From contig CAAEMT010000031.1 of NCBI GenBank assembly GCA_900757145.1, forward strand, positions 11,641 through 75,640: a DNA stretch of 64,000 bases. Direction: 5' to 3'. A program made the translations under genes and the position numbers. Below are positions 51,410-59,188 of the stretch, in pieces (within the stretch, counting starts at the first letter, position 1; every line of letters starts with the position of its first letter). The notes beneath the pieces were generated by a model. That model did not search any database, was not told the origin of the DNA, and was given only the letters and a program-made list of their open reading frames with translations. Source of the stretch: Lachnospiraceae bacterium (GTDB lineage Bacteria > Bacillota > Clostridia > Lachnospirales > Lachnospiraceae).

Positions 51410-51452
51410 AACGAAAGTTCAGATGCGTATTCCTGCGGCCTGTTTAGATAAA

Positions 51453-51493
51453 TTTTACTTTGTTTTCACAAGCAGGGGGTAGTTGATTTTACA
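51453..51493 (+). promoter_or_regulatory. Pho-box-like repeats upstream of yibE/F
   Basis: TTTTACT at 51453-51459, TTTCACA at 51464-51470 (11 bases later) and TTTTACA at 51487-51493 match the repeats before pstS and the Na/Pi transporter. A clear -10 was not identified. Confidence 0.5.
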
Positions 51494-51559
51494 TGATTCG
51501 CGTAAACTGATCCTGCAGCGGGTGAGTACCGTGCTGTAAAAGAAAAAAGGGATGAGAAT

Positions 51560-52717
51560 ATGTGGAAGAAAGTAAAAGAAAAACTTATATCAAGACAGCT
51601 TGCAGCAGTATACGTTTCAATCGTATTATTTGCTGTGCTTCTGATTATTCCGACAGGATATGAGGATGCTGAGATCTATAAGGATATGGATAAATGTGCC
51701 GCACTGGTACTTGAAACGGACGAGAGCCGGATCATTGATACAGGTCTGATAAGAAGCGGCGAGCAGAGCTGCCGCGTAAAGCTGCTTGGAGGCAGATTTA
51801 AGGGACGTGAAACGGATGCCTTTAATATGCTAAACGGTTCGCTCGAAAATGACAAGTTGTTTACGCCGGGAGATAAGGCACAGGTTGTCGTAAGCTATAG
51901 CGGCGATGAGATTATTTCGGTCAATATGATAGATCATTATCGCCTCCCGCTGGAAATCGCTCTGGCAATTCTTTTTATTTGTGTACTTATTGCTGTTGCA
52001 GGAAAACAGGGGATACGTGCAATCCTTTCGTTTTTTATTACGATCCTGATGATATGGAAAGTCTTGGTTCCTGCGTATTTAAACGGATATAATCCGATCG
52101 TGATGGGGATGATAATTACGGGAATACTGACTGTTGTGATCATTTCACTTGTATATGGCTTTGAACGAAGGACGGTGGCTGCCGTAAGCGGAGCTATGGC
52201 GGGACTTATTGTCACAGCGGTGTTTGGGGTAATCTTTACAGATGTATTTAAAATACACGGTGCGATCATGCCGTATTCGGAAAGTCTGCTCTACAGCGGC
52301 TATGCCGATCTGAACCTGACGAAGATATTTATGGCGAGTATATTTATCGGAGCTTCCGGCGCTGTCATGGATCTGGCGGTCGATATTACATCGGCAATTT
52401 GGGAAGTGGTCTGCAAGAAACCTGAGATCGGCTGGAAGGAAGCAGCCGTTTCGGGTATGAATGTCGGCAGAGCGGCTATGGGAACGATGACTACAACGCT
52501 TCTTTTGGCGTATTCCGGCGGTTATGTGACACTGATGATGGTGTTCATGGCGCAGGGGACACCGCTCTACAATATCTTTAATTACAAATATGTAGCATCC
52601 GAGATACTCGATACCGTTGTCGGAAGTATGGGGCTTGTGAGTGTAGCGCCTTTAACGGCTCTGTGCGCCGGATGGCTGCTGACGCATGGAAAATGCAGAA
52701 AGCAGGAAAAAGACTGA
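51560..52717 (+). CDS. YibE/F family membrane protein
   Basis: A 385-residue membrane protein of the YibE/F family, function unknown. An N-terminal helix (residues 15-35) is followed by an extracellular beta-rich region (about 40-130), then about seven helices. The last helices carry the family pattern SIFIGASGAVMDLAVDITSA and GMNVGRAAMGTMTTTLLLAYSGGY. It has its own control region with Pho-like repeats and lies 189 bases before a Na/Pi cotransporter, which suggests a link to phosphate stress. No enzyme motif is visible. Ribosome site AAAAAAGGGATG is acceptable. Confidence 0.85.
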   Translation: MWKKVKEKLISRQLAAVYVSIVLFAVLLIIPTGYEDAEIYKDMDKCAALVLETDESRIIDTGLIRSGEQSCRVKLLGGRFKGRETDAFNMLNGSLENDKLFTPGDKAQVVVSYSGDEIISVNMIDHYRLPLEIALAILFICVLIAVAGKQGIRAILSFFITILMIWKVLVPAYLNGYNPIVMGMIITGILTVVIISLVYGFERRTVAAVSGAMAGLIVTAVFGVIFTDVFKIHGAIMPYSESLLYSGYADLNLTKIFMASIFIGASGAVMDLAVDITSAIWEVVCKKPEIGWKEAAVSGMNVGRAAMGTMTTTLLLAYSGGYVTLMMVFMAQGTPLYNIFNYKYVASEILDTVVGSMGLVSVAPLTALCAGWLLTHGKCRKQEKD

Positions 52718-52794
52718 ACATTTTTGTGCAGAACGTCAGCAGAAGATTTTTGCATCGAATCAGCATAATGACGAAAAGCAGCAAAAACGAGGCA

Positions 52795-52877
52795 TTTTAC
52801 TTAGATTTTACATAAAACGACTTTGGATTTTACTTGGTTCGATTATAATTCTCTTTGTATTTTACAATATTTTTACA
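52795..52877 (+). promoter_or_regulatory. Pho-box array and promoter of the Na/Pi transporter
   Basis: TTTTACT at 52795-52801, TTTTACA at 52806-52812 and TTTTACT at 52828-52834 are spaced by 11 and 22 bases, followed by TATAAT at 52844-52849. The last upstream box sits just downstream of the degenerate -35 region, within the promoter spacer, as in PhoP-activated promoters. Two more TTTTACA copies at 52860-52866 and 52871-52877, again 11 bases apart, lie just downstream of the predicted start. This is the clearest array in the window. Confidence 0.75.
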
Positions 52878-52906
52878 TAGGCGAAGAAAGCCATGGAGGA
52901 AAGAGA

Positions 52907-54736
52907 ATGGACATTTTTGGTATATTGTCGATGGTAGGAGGCCTCGCGCTTTTCCTTTACGGAATGCATGTTATGGGCGAGGGACTTTCAAGAGCATCAG
53001 GCGGAAGGCTTGAGAAGATACTGGAAAAGCTGACATCGAGCACAATAAAAGGCGTGCTGCTTGGAGCAGGCGTAACGGCTGTAATACAGTCTTCTTCCGC
53101 AACGACCGTTATGGTAGTAGGTTTTGTAAACTCAGGAATTATGACGCTGGAGCGTGCGGTAGGCATCATTATGGGTGCAAATATCGGTACTACGATTACA
53201 TCGTGGCTGTTGAGTCTTTCTGGACTTCAGGGTGATAATTTTATTATTCAGATGCTGAAACCGTCATCTTTTTCACCGATTCTTGCAATTATCGGTGTTG
53301 CGATGATTTTATTTTCCAAAAAGGATAAGAAGAAGGATGCCGGAGCCATCATGATTGGCTTTGCTGTCCTGATGACAGGAATGGATACGATGAGTGCTGC
53401 TGTAAAGCCGCTTGCCAATGTACCGGAGTTTACGAATCTTTTCCTGATGTTTGAAAATCCATTGCTTGGTATGATCGCAGGAGCTGTACTGACTGCAGTG
53501 ATCCAGAGTTCCTCTGCTTCTGTTGGTATCTTACAGGCATTATGCGTGACAGGAGCCGTGTCATACGGTTCTGCGCTTCCGATCATTATGGGACAGAATA
53601 TTGGTACGTGTGTGACAGCTTTGATCTCAGCAATCGGAGCAAAGAAAAATGCAAAACGTACGGCATTTGTTCATCTGTATTTCAATTTGATCGGTACAGT
53701 TATTTTCATGATCGTATTCTATGGACTGAATACATTTATGCATTTTGGATTTCTCGCAGATTCTGCAAATGCGGCAGGTATCGCGATGGCACATACGGCA
53801 TTCAATGTACTTGCGACACTTCTGTGGCTTCCATTTAATAAGGTGCTTGTTAAGCTTGCTAAGTTTACGGTACGCGATGTGAAGGGCGAAGAGAGTCATA
53901 CAGAAAAATCTCTTGCAGAACTTGGCGCACTCGATGATCGTTTTCTTGACAATCCGGCTCTTGCAATGGCACAGTGCCGCGATGTATGTGCAAGTATGGC
54001 AAACGTAACAGTAGAAGCGCTTGATACGGCAATTGGACAGCTTCATACATTCTCAGAGGATAAAGTAGCACTTGTCATCGAGGATGAGGATATCATAGAT
54101 AAGTATGAGGATCGCCTCGGAACGTATCTTGTCCAGGTGGCAAAAAGTGAGATGCAGATAAAGGACAGCCATACGCTTTCTGTGCTGCTGCACAGCATCG
54201 GCGATGTGGAGCGTATCTCGGATCATGCTGTCAATATTGTAAAAGCTGCACAGGAGATCTACGATAAAAATCTTGCATTTTCGGAGGCTGCGGTGGGAGA
54301 ACTTGAGGTATTCTCCTCTGCGGTAAGAGAAGTAGTTCGTCTTGCTATGGAGGCAATGCAGACCGAGAATTATGAGCTGGCAAAAAAGGTAGAGCCGCTT
54401 GAGGAAGTTATTGATGATATTGGTGATGAAGTGAAACTGCGTCATATTGACCGACTCAGAGAAGGCCGCTGTACGATTGAACTTGGTTTCATTCTGTCTG
54501 ATCTGCTTACCAGTTACAAGCGTATTGCAGACCATTGTTCCAATATCGCAGTCTGTCTGATTCAGGCAGAGAATAATGAATTCGGACGTCACGAATATCT
54601 GGATGCTCTGAAAGAAGAGGACAACAAATATTTCAAAGAGCAGTTCCGTGAATATAAGAGAAAATACGCGCTTCCAGAGCGTGTAAAGGGAACGCCGAAA
54701 GTTGATATGCGTGCGAGAATGCAGCAGGCAGAGTAA
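52907..54736 (+). CDS. Na/Pi cotransporter family protein with C-terminal PhoU-like domain
   Basis: A 609-residue protein; the ATG at 52907 follows GGAGGA, and the upstream in-frame extension is leader sequence. The membrane part (to about residue 310) holds two inverted Na/Pi repeats, recognised by the paired QSSSATTVM and QSSSASVGI motifs. The C-terminal about 250 residues form a PhoU-like helical domain (HSIGDVERISDHAVNIV, SYKRIADHCSNIAVCL). It probably imports phosphate with sodium. The Pho-box array upstream places it in the phosphate-starvation response next to PhoP/PhoR. Confidence 0.92.
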   Translation: MDIFGILSMVGGLALFLYGMHVMGEGLSRASGGRLEKILEKLTSSTIKGVLLGAGVTAVIQSSSATTVMVVGFVNSGIMTLERAVGIIMGANIGTTITSWLLSLSGLQGDNFIIQMLKPSSFSPILAIIGVAMILFSKKDKKKDAGAIMIGFAVLMTGMDTMSAAVKPLANVPEFTNLFLMFENPLLGMIAGAVLTAVIQSSSASVGILQALCVTGAVSYGSALPIIMGQNIGTCVTALISAIGAKKNAKRTAFVHLYFNLIGTVIFMIVFYGLNTFMHFGFLADSANAAGIAMAHTAFNVLATLLWLPFNKVLVKLAKFTVRDVKGEESHTEKSLAELGALDDRFLDNPALAMAQCRDVCASMANVTVEALDTAIGQLHTFSEDKVALVIEDEDIIDKYEDRLGTYLVQVAKSEMQIKDSHTLSVLLHSIGDVERISDHAVNIVKAAQEIYDKNLAFSEAAVGELEVFSSAVREVVRLAMEAMQTENYELAKKVEPLEEVIDDIGDEVKLRHIDRLREGRCTIELGFILSDLLTSYKRIADHCSNIAVCLIQAENNEFGRHEYLDALKEEDNKYFKEQFREYKRKYALPERVKGTPKVDMRARMQQAE

Positions 54737-54763
54737 TTAAGAGGAAGGTTTCGATATGATCAG

Positions 54764-54789
54764 ATGCGCGGCATGATAATGCTGCGCAT
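54764..54789 (+). terminator. Hairpin after the Na/Pi transporter gene
   Basis: ATGCGCGGCAT (54764-54774) pairs with ATGCTGCGCAT (54779-54789) with one G-U and a GATA loop. No U-run follows, so termination is doubtful. Confidence 0.4.
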
Positions 54790-54802
54790 TTGAAAAATAT
54801 AC

Positions 54803-54903
54803 TGCAAAAAAGATAGACAGGCGGTTGTTTTTGCAATAGTATGATATCAGGATTGTGGGAGCATACAATGCGGAATAATCCATGGATATCATAGTTGGGG
54901 ACA
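54803..54903. repeat. Inverted repeats in the phoP leader region
   Basis: TGCAAAAA (54803-54810) pairs with TTTTTGCA (54828-54835), and TATGATATC (54840-54848) pairs with GATATCATA (54895-54903). They lie between the Na/Pi transporter and phoP genes and could be regulatory dyads. I see no confident promoter here. Confidence 0.35.
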
Positions 54904-54954
54904 AAAGACACGAACATTTTAGTACGATAGAAAAGATGAAAGCGGGGATGATCT

Positions 54955-55635
54955 ATGGCGTTGATTTATATTGTGGAGGACGATGAGAATATCCGGGAAA
55001 TAGAGATGTTTGCCTTGAAAAATGCAGGATATGAGGTACAGGGGTTTGATTGTGCTTCTGCATTCTACGCCCGCCTGAAAGAAAAAGTACCGGCGCTTGT
55101 GCTGCTCGATATTATGCTGCCGGATGAGGATGGACTTGCAATCGTTAAAAAGCTTCGCTTTGCGGCTGAGACACGCAAGCTGCCTATTATTATGGCTACA
55201 GCTAAGACTACAGAAATTGACAAGGTAAAAGGGCTTGATATCGGCGCGGACGATTATATTACAAAGCCGTTTGGCGTTATGGAACTGATCTCACGCGTGA
55301 AGGCTTTGATGCGCAGAAGCCGTGGGATGGAAGACGAGAGAATGATCCGCCTTGGTCCGATTTTTATGGATGATGAAAAGAGAGCGGTGTTTGTAGAGGA
55401 TGTACAGTGTGAGCTCACGTATAAGGAATATGAGCTTTTGAAGCTTCTTCTGCTCAATGCAGGTATTGTGGCAGCGCGTGATATGATATTAGACCGCGTA
55501 TGGGGAACTGATTTTGAAGGAGAATCCCGCACACTTGATATGCATATCAAGACGCTGCGGCAAAAGCTCGGACATGCAGGCTGCATGATAAAAACAGTGC
55601 GAAATGTCGGCTATATGCTGACCGGAGAAAATTAA
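54955..55635 (+). CDS. phoP: OmpR/PhoB-type response regulator, probable PhoP
   Basis: A 226-residue regulator. The receiver domain has acidic residues at VEDDEN, phospho-acceptor Asp52 in LLDIMLPDEDG and the lysine in DDYITKPFG. The C-terminal winged helix includes LTYKEYELLKLLLLNAG and SRTLDMHIKTLRQKLG. The kinase gene starts 3 bases later. Assignment to the Pho system rests on neighbours: the Na/Pi transporter gene is directly upstream, and TTTTACA arrays precede phosphate genes in this window. Other OmpR-family roles are possible but less likely. Confidence 0.85.
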   Translation: MALIYIVEDDENIREIEMFALKNAGYEVQGFDCASAFYARLKEKVPALVLLDIMLPDEDGLAIVKKLRFAAETRKLPIIMATAKTTEIDKVKGLDIGADDYITKPFGVMELISRVKALMRRSRGMEDERMIRLGPIFMDDEKRAVFVEDVQCELTYKEYELLKLLLLNAGIVAARDMILDRVWGTDFEGESRTLDMHIKTLRQKLGHAGCMIKTVRNVGYMLTGEN

Positions 55636-55638
55636 ATT

Positions 55639-56958
55639 ATGAAGAAAAAGATCAACAAGTATCTAATATTGACAGTTCTTCTGACATTGGTGGCAACCCT
55701 GCTTATGGCGGTTGCCATCTTTCATCATATGTACCGTGAACAGATTGTTGGAGATATGAAAACGTATGCGCATGTGATCAGCGGTATGGCAACGTCAGGA
55801 GAAGAATTAAAAGAAAGGTATACAGAACCGGAACCGGATCTGCGGTTGACAGTCATCTCAGAAGATGGAACAGTCATCTATGATAGCCAGACGGGAAGCA
55901 GCCAGATGGGAAACCACTCTGATCGTCCTGAGATCAGGCAGGCGGAAGAAGACGGGGAAGGATATGCAGTGCGTCATTCAGACACACAAAAGCGCGATAT
56001 GTATTATTATGCGGTACGTCTTGAGAATGGCGATATTTTGCGTATCAGTAAGGAAGAACACAGTATATGGAGCGTTTTCCGCAGTACGATGTATGGAATC
56101 GTAGGAATCGGAATTCTGATGTTTTTGCTGTGTATGGTATTTTCACGGTATATTACAACCAGTCTCGTAAAGCCGATCGAGAAGCTTGCAAAGGATATAG
56201 ATAGCATTGACGAAATAGAGGCGTATGAAGAGCTTGTGCCTTTTATCACGACAATACAGCAGCAGCATGAGGATATTATAAAGGGTGCGAAGATGCGTCA
56301 GGAATTTACGGCAAACGTTTCTCACGAGCTGAAGACGCCGCTGACGTCTATTTCAGGCTATGCGGAGCTTATCGAGACGGGGATTGCCGGAGAAAACGAA
56401 GTTCAGCGCTTTGCGCGTGAGATACACCGAAACGCGAAGCGGCTTTTGACTCTGATCAACGACATCATACGCTTGTCCGAGCTGGACGGCGGTCATGCGG
56501 AAATAGCGCATACGGACGTGGATTTGTATGATATTGCCCAGACGTGCGTGGAGATGCTGCAGCTCAATGCGGAAAACCATGGCATACGGATCGCCTGTCA
56601 CGGCTCGCGCAGTATCGTACACGGAAGCAAGGATATGATAGAGGAACTTGTATACAACCTCTGTGATAACGCGATCCGCTACAACCGTGTCGGCGGCCGG
56701 GTAGATGTGACAGTCGGGACAAAGGACGGCAGAACGGTGCTGTCTGTGAAAGATACCGGGATCGGCATTCCAAAGGACAGCCAGGAGCGCATATTTGAAC
56801 GATTTTACCGTGTCGATAAGAGCCGTTCCAAGCTGACAGGAGGTACAGGTCTCGGACTTGCGATCGTAAAGCACATCGTGGCGCAGCACGGAGCTCAGAT
56901 CGAGCTGCACAGCGAGGTTGGAAAAGGTACGGAGATGCTTGTGTGGTTTCCTGTGTGA
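55639..56958 (+). CDS. phoR: Sensor histidine kinase, probable PhoR
   Basis: A 439-residue membrane kinase. Membrane helices at about residues 8-28 and 152-172 enclose an extracytoplasmic sensor region. The H-box FTANVSHELKTPLTSISGYA has His229. The ATPase domain has DNAIRYN (N-box), DTGIGIP (G1) and GTGLGLAIV (G2). No PAS domain is evident between membrane and H-box. It pairs with the upstream regulator and, through PhoU, probably senses Pst activity. The stop codon's last base is the first base of an inverted-repeat element. Confidence 0.85.
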   Translation: MKKKINKYLILTVLLTLVATLLMAVAIFHHMYREQIVGDMKTYAHVISGMATSGEELKERYTEPEPDLRLTVISEDGTVIYDSQTGSSQMGNHSDRPEIRQAEEDGEGYAVRHSDTQKRDMYYYAVRLENGDILRISKEEHSIWSVFRSTMYGIVGIGILMFLLCMVFSRYITTSLVKPIEKLAKDIDSIDEIEAYEELVPFITTIQQQHEDIIKGAKMRQEFTANVSHELKTPLTSISGYAELIETGIAGENEVQRFAREIHRNAKRLLTLINDIIRLSELDGGHAEIAHTDVDLYDIAQTCVEMLQLNAENHGIRIACHGSRSIVHGSKDMIEELVYNLCDNAIRYNRVGGRVDVTVGTKDGRTVLSVKDTGIGIPKDSQERIFERFYRVDKSRSKLTGGTGLGLAIVKHIVAQHGAQIELHSEVGKGTEMLVWFPV

Positions 56959-57150
56959 TGGCTGAACGGTTTCATTTTTTCGTAACGGTTCAGCCATTAC
57001 GCCGCAGACACGTCCTACGGACTCCTCGCCGCTTCGCAGCTTTAGTCTGCGCCTATGGCAGAGCGCCATATGTCAAAAAATACGGATACTGTTCTGAAAG
57101 CAAGCTCTCTCTCAGTATCCGTATTTTTTTCCGCATGGCTGAACTGTTAC
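56958..57150. repeat. MITE-like inverted-repeat element
   Basis: GTAACGGTTCAGCCAT (56982-56997) and ATGGCTGAACTGTTAC (57135-57150) are terminal inverted repeats, 15 of 16 matching, enclosing 137 bases. A third copy of the end, ATGGCTGAACGGTT, lies at 56958-56971 and forms a hairpin with the left end. The interior holds a strong 17-bp hairpin and no coding sequence. A near-identical left end occurs alone at 14354-14374. This suggests a small non-autonomous repeat; I see no clear target-site duplication. Confidence 0.6.
57075..57129. terminator. 17-bp hairpin inside the element, bidirectional terminator-like
   Basis: AAAAAATACGGATACTG (57075-57091) and CAGTATCCGTATTTTTT (57113-57129) are perfect reverse complements with a 21-base loop. 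U-runs result on both strands, so it could end the phoPR transcript. Confidence 0.75.
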
Positions 57151-57298
57151 AATTTTCCTCAAAATTAAGATTCCTCCACTTGACTATTTTTTGGCAATGG
57201 TGCAATATTATTAAAGAGTATATTTTCTTTGTGAAACGCAGACTGCATGGATGCGGAGCGTTCTGTGAAATATTATAAAGAAGGGCAAGGGACGGAAA

Positions 57299-58711
57299 TT
57301 GAAAAAAAAGAAAAAAGGGGTTAAGATTGCGCTCATTGTCATGCTCTGTTTGATCGGCATTGGGATTGGCGCACTTGGATACTACCTGTATGAGCAGGCG
57401 AACAGCGGGCTGTTTTTCGAAAATACGAGGATAAACGGCTATGACATGACCGGAAAGACGGCGAAGGAGGCAATGCTGATCTTAGAGCGCGATTACAGTG
57501 CGCCGAAGCTTGAGCTTAAAGAGGGCAGCGAGACAGCTTTGACTCTGACTCTTGAGCAGATGGGGTATACGGTTGACGAGATGGAGCTTCTGGACGAGCT
57601 TAAGTCATGTATGCGTGAGCAGAATGTACGCCTTTTGTTCAGTCTGATGGGCGGAAATGAATTCGAGGTGGATATTCCATTTGAATTTGATGAGGATACT
57701 TTCAATGAAGCTGTATCCGCATCCAATTTTTCGATACCCAGAACGGCAAGTGCAGACGCGTCTTTGGAATTTAATGGTACAGAGTACTATATAGAGCCGG
57801 AAGTATATGGAAATGAGATGGATGACGCTGATCTTCGCGTGATGGTGAAGGACTATGCAGACAAGCTGGTGGAAGAAAAGCGCCCGCAGAAGGATGGGAC
57901 GCTTGAAATACCGGAGTCATTTTATTTTCTGCCGGCAGTTACGCAGGATGACAGCGAGATGAATACAATGATGGGTATCTACAATTCCTACTGCAAAGCG
58001 AAGATCACCCTGACTTTCGGTGAGCAGAAGGAAATTGTTGATTGGAAGATGGTGCAGACATGGCTGAATATCGAGGGCGGTGAAGCGACGCTGAATGAGG
58101 AGGCTGTATACAATTATGTGTATGAACTGGCGTCCAGATACGATACGCTGTATTATGCGCGCGATTTTACCGCGCATGATGGGCGTACGATTCATTATGA
58201 GTCAAGTGATTACGGCTATCAGATCGACAGAGACGCAGAAGCGCAGCAGCTTATTCAGGATATCTATGCCAATACGGCAGTAGAGAGGGAGCCTGTCTAT
58301 GCCGTAAAGGGATACAAACGAAACGGTCGTGACGATATAGATGGCACGTACGTAGAAGCAAACCTGACACAGCAGCATTTGTGGTTTTATATTGACGGAG
58401 AGCTTGTGGTCGAGACAGACTTTGTATCCGGTTTGCCGCGAGATGGTCGGGAAACTGCGACTGGAGTATTCATGATTCCATATAAGAAGAGTCCTGAAAC
58501 GCTTACGGGCGATACGTGGGAGGAAGAGGTGACGTACTGGATGCCGTTCCATGACGGGCAGGGACTGCACGATGCCCCGTGGAGAAATGAATTCGGCGGA
58601 AATATTTATCAAAGCGGCGGTTCACATGGCTGCATCAATCTTCCGCCTGCGGCAGCTGCGGTGATCTACGAGAATATGCAGGAGCGTATGCCGATCTTTT
58701 TATATAAGTAA
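57299..58711 (+). CDS. L,D-transpeptidase with N-terminal membrane anchor
   Basis: A 470-residue protein with a TTG start and a GGGCAAGGG ribosome site. A lysine-rich start precedes a membrane helix (IALIVMLCLIGIGIGALGYYLY). The middle part contains putative peptidoglycan-binding repeats (TGKTAKEAMLILERDYSAP and similar). The C-terminal YkuD domain (from about residue 350) has the catalytic motif SGGSHGCINL with His443 and Cys445. Such enzymes form 3-3 cross-links in peptidoglycan or attach proteins to it. Length and order match the clostridial form with a putative peptidoglycan-binding (PG_binding_4) domain before YkuD. It is a single gene followed by a strong terminator. Confidence 0.9.
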   Translation: MKKKKKGVKIALIVMLCLIGIGIGALGYYLYEQANSGLFFENTRINGYDMTGKTAKEAMLILERDYSAPKLELKEGSETALTLTLEQMGYTVDEMELLDELKSCMREQNVRLLFSLMGGNEFEVDIPFEFDEDTFNEAVSASNFSIPRTASADASLEFNGTEYYIEPEVYGNEMDDADLRVMVKDYADKLVEEKRPQKDGTLEIPESFYFLPAVTQDDSEMNTMMGIYNSYCKAKITLTFGEQKEIVDWKMVQTWLNIEGGEATLNEEAVYNYVYELASRYDTLYYARDFTAHDGRTIHYESSDYGYQIDRDAEAQQLIQDIYANTAVEREPVYAVKGYKRNGRDDIDGTYVEANLTQQHLWFYIDGELVVETDFVSGLPRDGRETATGVFMIPYKKSPETLTGDTWEEEVTYWMPFHDGQGLHDAPWRNEFGGNIYQSGGSHGCINLPPAAAAVIYENMQERMPIFLYK

Positions 58712-58722
58712 AGAAAATATAA

Positions 58723-58778
58723 AAAAGACCGCCGGATAAGGAAAGTATAGCAGCAGCTTCCTTATCCGGCGGTCTTTT
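58723..58778 (+). terminator. Strong terminator after the L,D-transpeptidase gene
   Basis: The arms 58723-58743 and 58758-58778 are perfect 21-base reverse complements (AAAAGACCGCCGG.../...CCGGCGGTCTTTT) with a 14-base loop. Termination on both strands is plausible. Confidence 0.9.
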
Positions 58779-58867
58779 GCAATGGCATGCTTTTTGAATG
58801 ATATATAGTTGAAAAAATCACAAAAATTCAAATTTTTAAAAAAAAATAAAAAAATTAAATTTAGTGG

Positions 58868-58896
58868 TTGACAAAATGAAAACACAGGTATATAAT
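58868..58896 (+). promoter_or_regulatory. Consensus promoter of tRNA-Arg
   Basis: TTGACA at 58868-58873 and TATAAT at 58891-58896 are separated by 17 bases, a full consensus promoter, 20 bases before the tRNA. Confidence 0.9.
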
Positions 58897-58916
58897 CAAT
58901 CATGTTTGAAAGACAT

Positions 58917-58990
58917 GTGCGCTTAGCTCAGCTGGATAGAGCGTTTGGCTACGGACCAAAAGGTCGGGAGTTCGAATCTTCTAGCGCACG
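58917..58990 (+). tRNA. tRNA-Arg (anticodon ACG)
   Basis: A 74-base cloverleaf. The acceptor GTGCGCT pairs with AGCGCAC and the discriminator base is G. The D arm is GCTC/GAGC. The anticodon stem TTTGG/CCAAA encloses loop CTACGGA, giving anticodon ACG (read as ICG, Arg CGN). The T arm GGGAG/CTTCT contains TTCGAAT, with two G-U pairs. The 3' CCA is not encoded. Confidence 0.95.
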
Positions 58991-58998
58991 CTCAAACA

Positions 58999-59035
58999 AA
59001 AAACACTCTGAATATTTGATGTTCAGAGTGTTTTT
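58999..59035 (+). terminator. Terminator of tRNA-Arg
   Basis: AAAAACACTCTGAA (58999-59012) and TTCAGAGTGTTTTT (59022-59035) are perfect reverse complements with a 9-base loop and a T-rich tail. Confidence 0.9.
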
Positions 59036-59188
59036 CTTTTTCCTGAAGAAAAAGTAAAGTAACCAAAAAAATTCTTTACCTAAAAGGCGGTTCATGATAA
59101 AGTAATGATGAATTCAGGAGACATAACAGAAATGGCGGCGGCAGATGTTTGCTGCATACCATACAGACAATGCAAAGGAGAATGAATT

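Noticed and set aside
51397..51418. A terminator after dapL.
   Set aside because: ACTTTCG/CGAAAGT can pair, but there is no U-run, and the next sequence is the yibE/F control region.
52795..52877. A short CRISPR-like array.
   Set aside because: Repeats are only 7 bases with 4-base gaps and overlap promoter elements; they fit transcription-factor sites.
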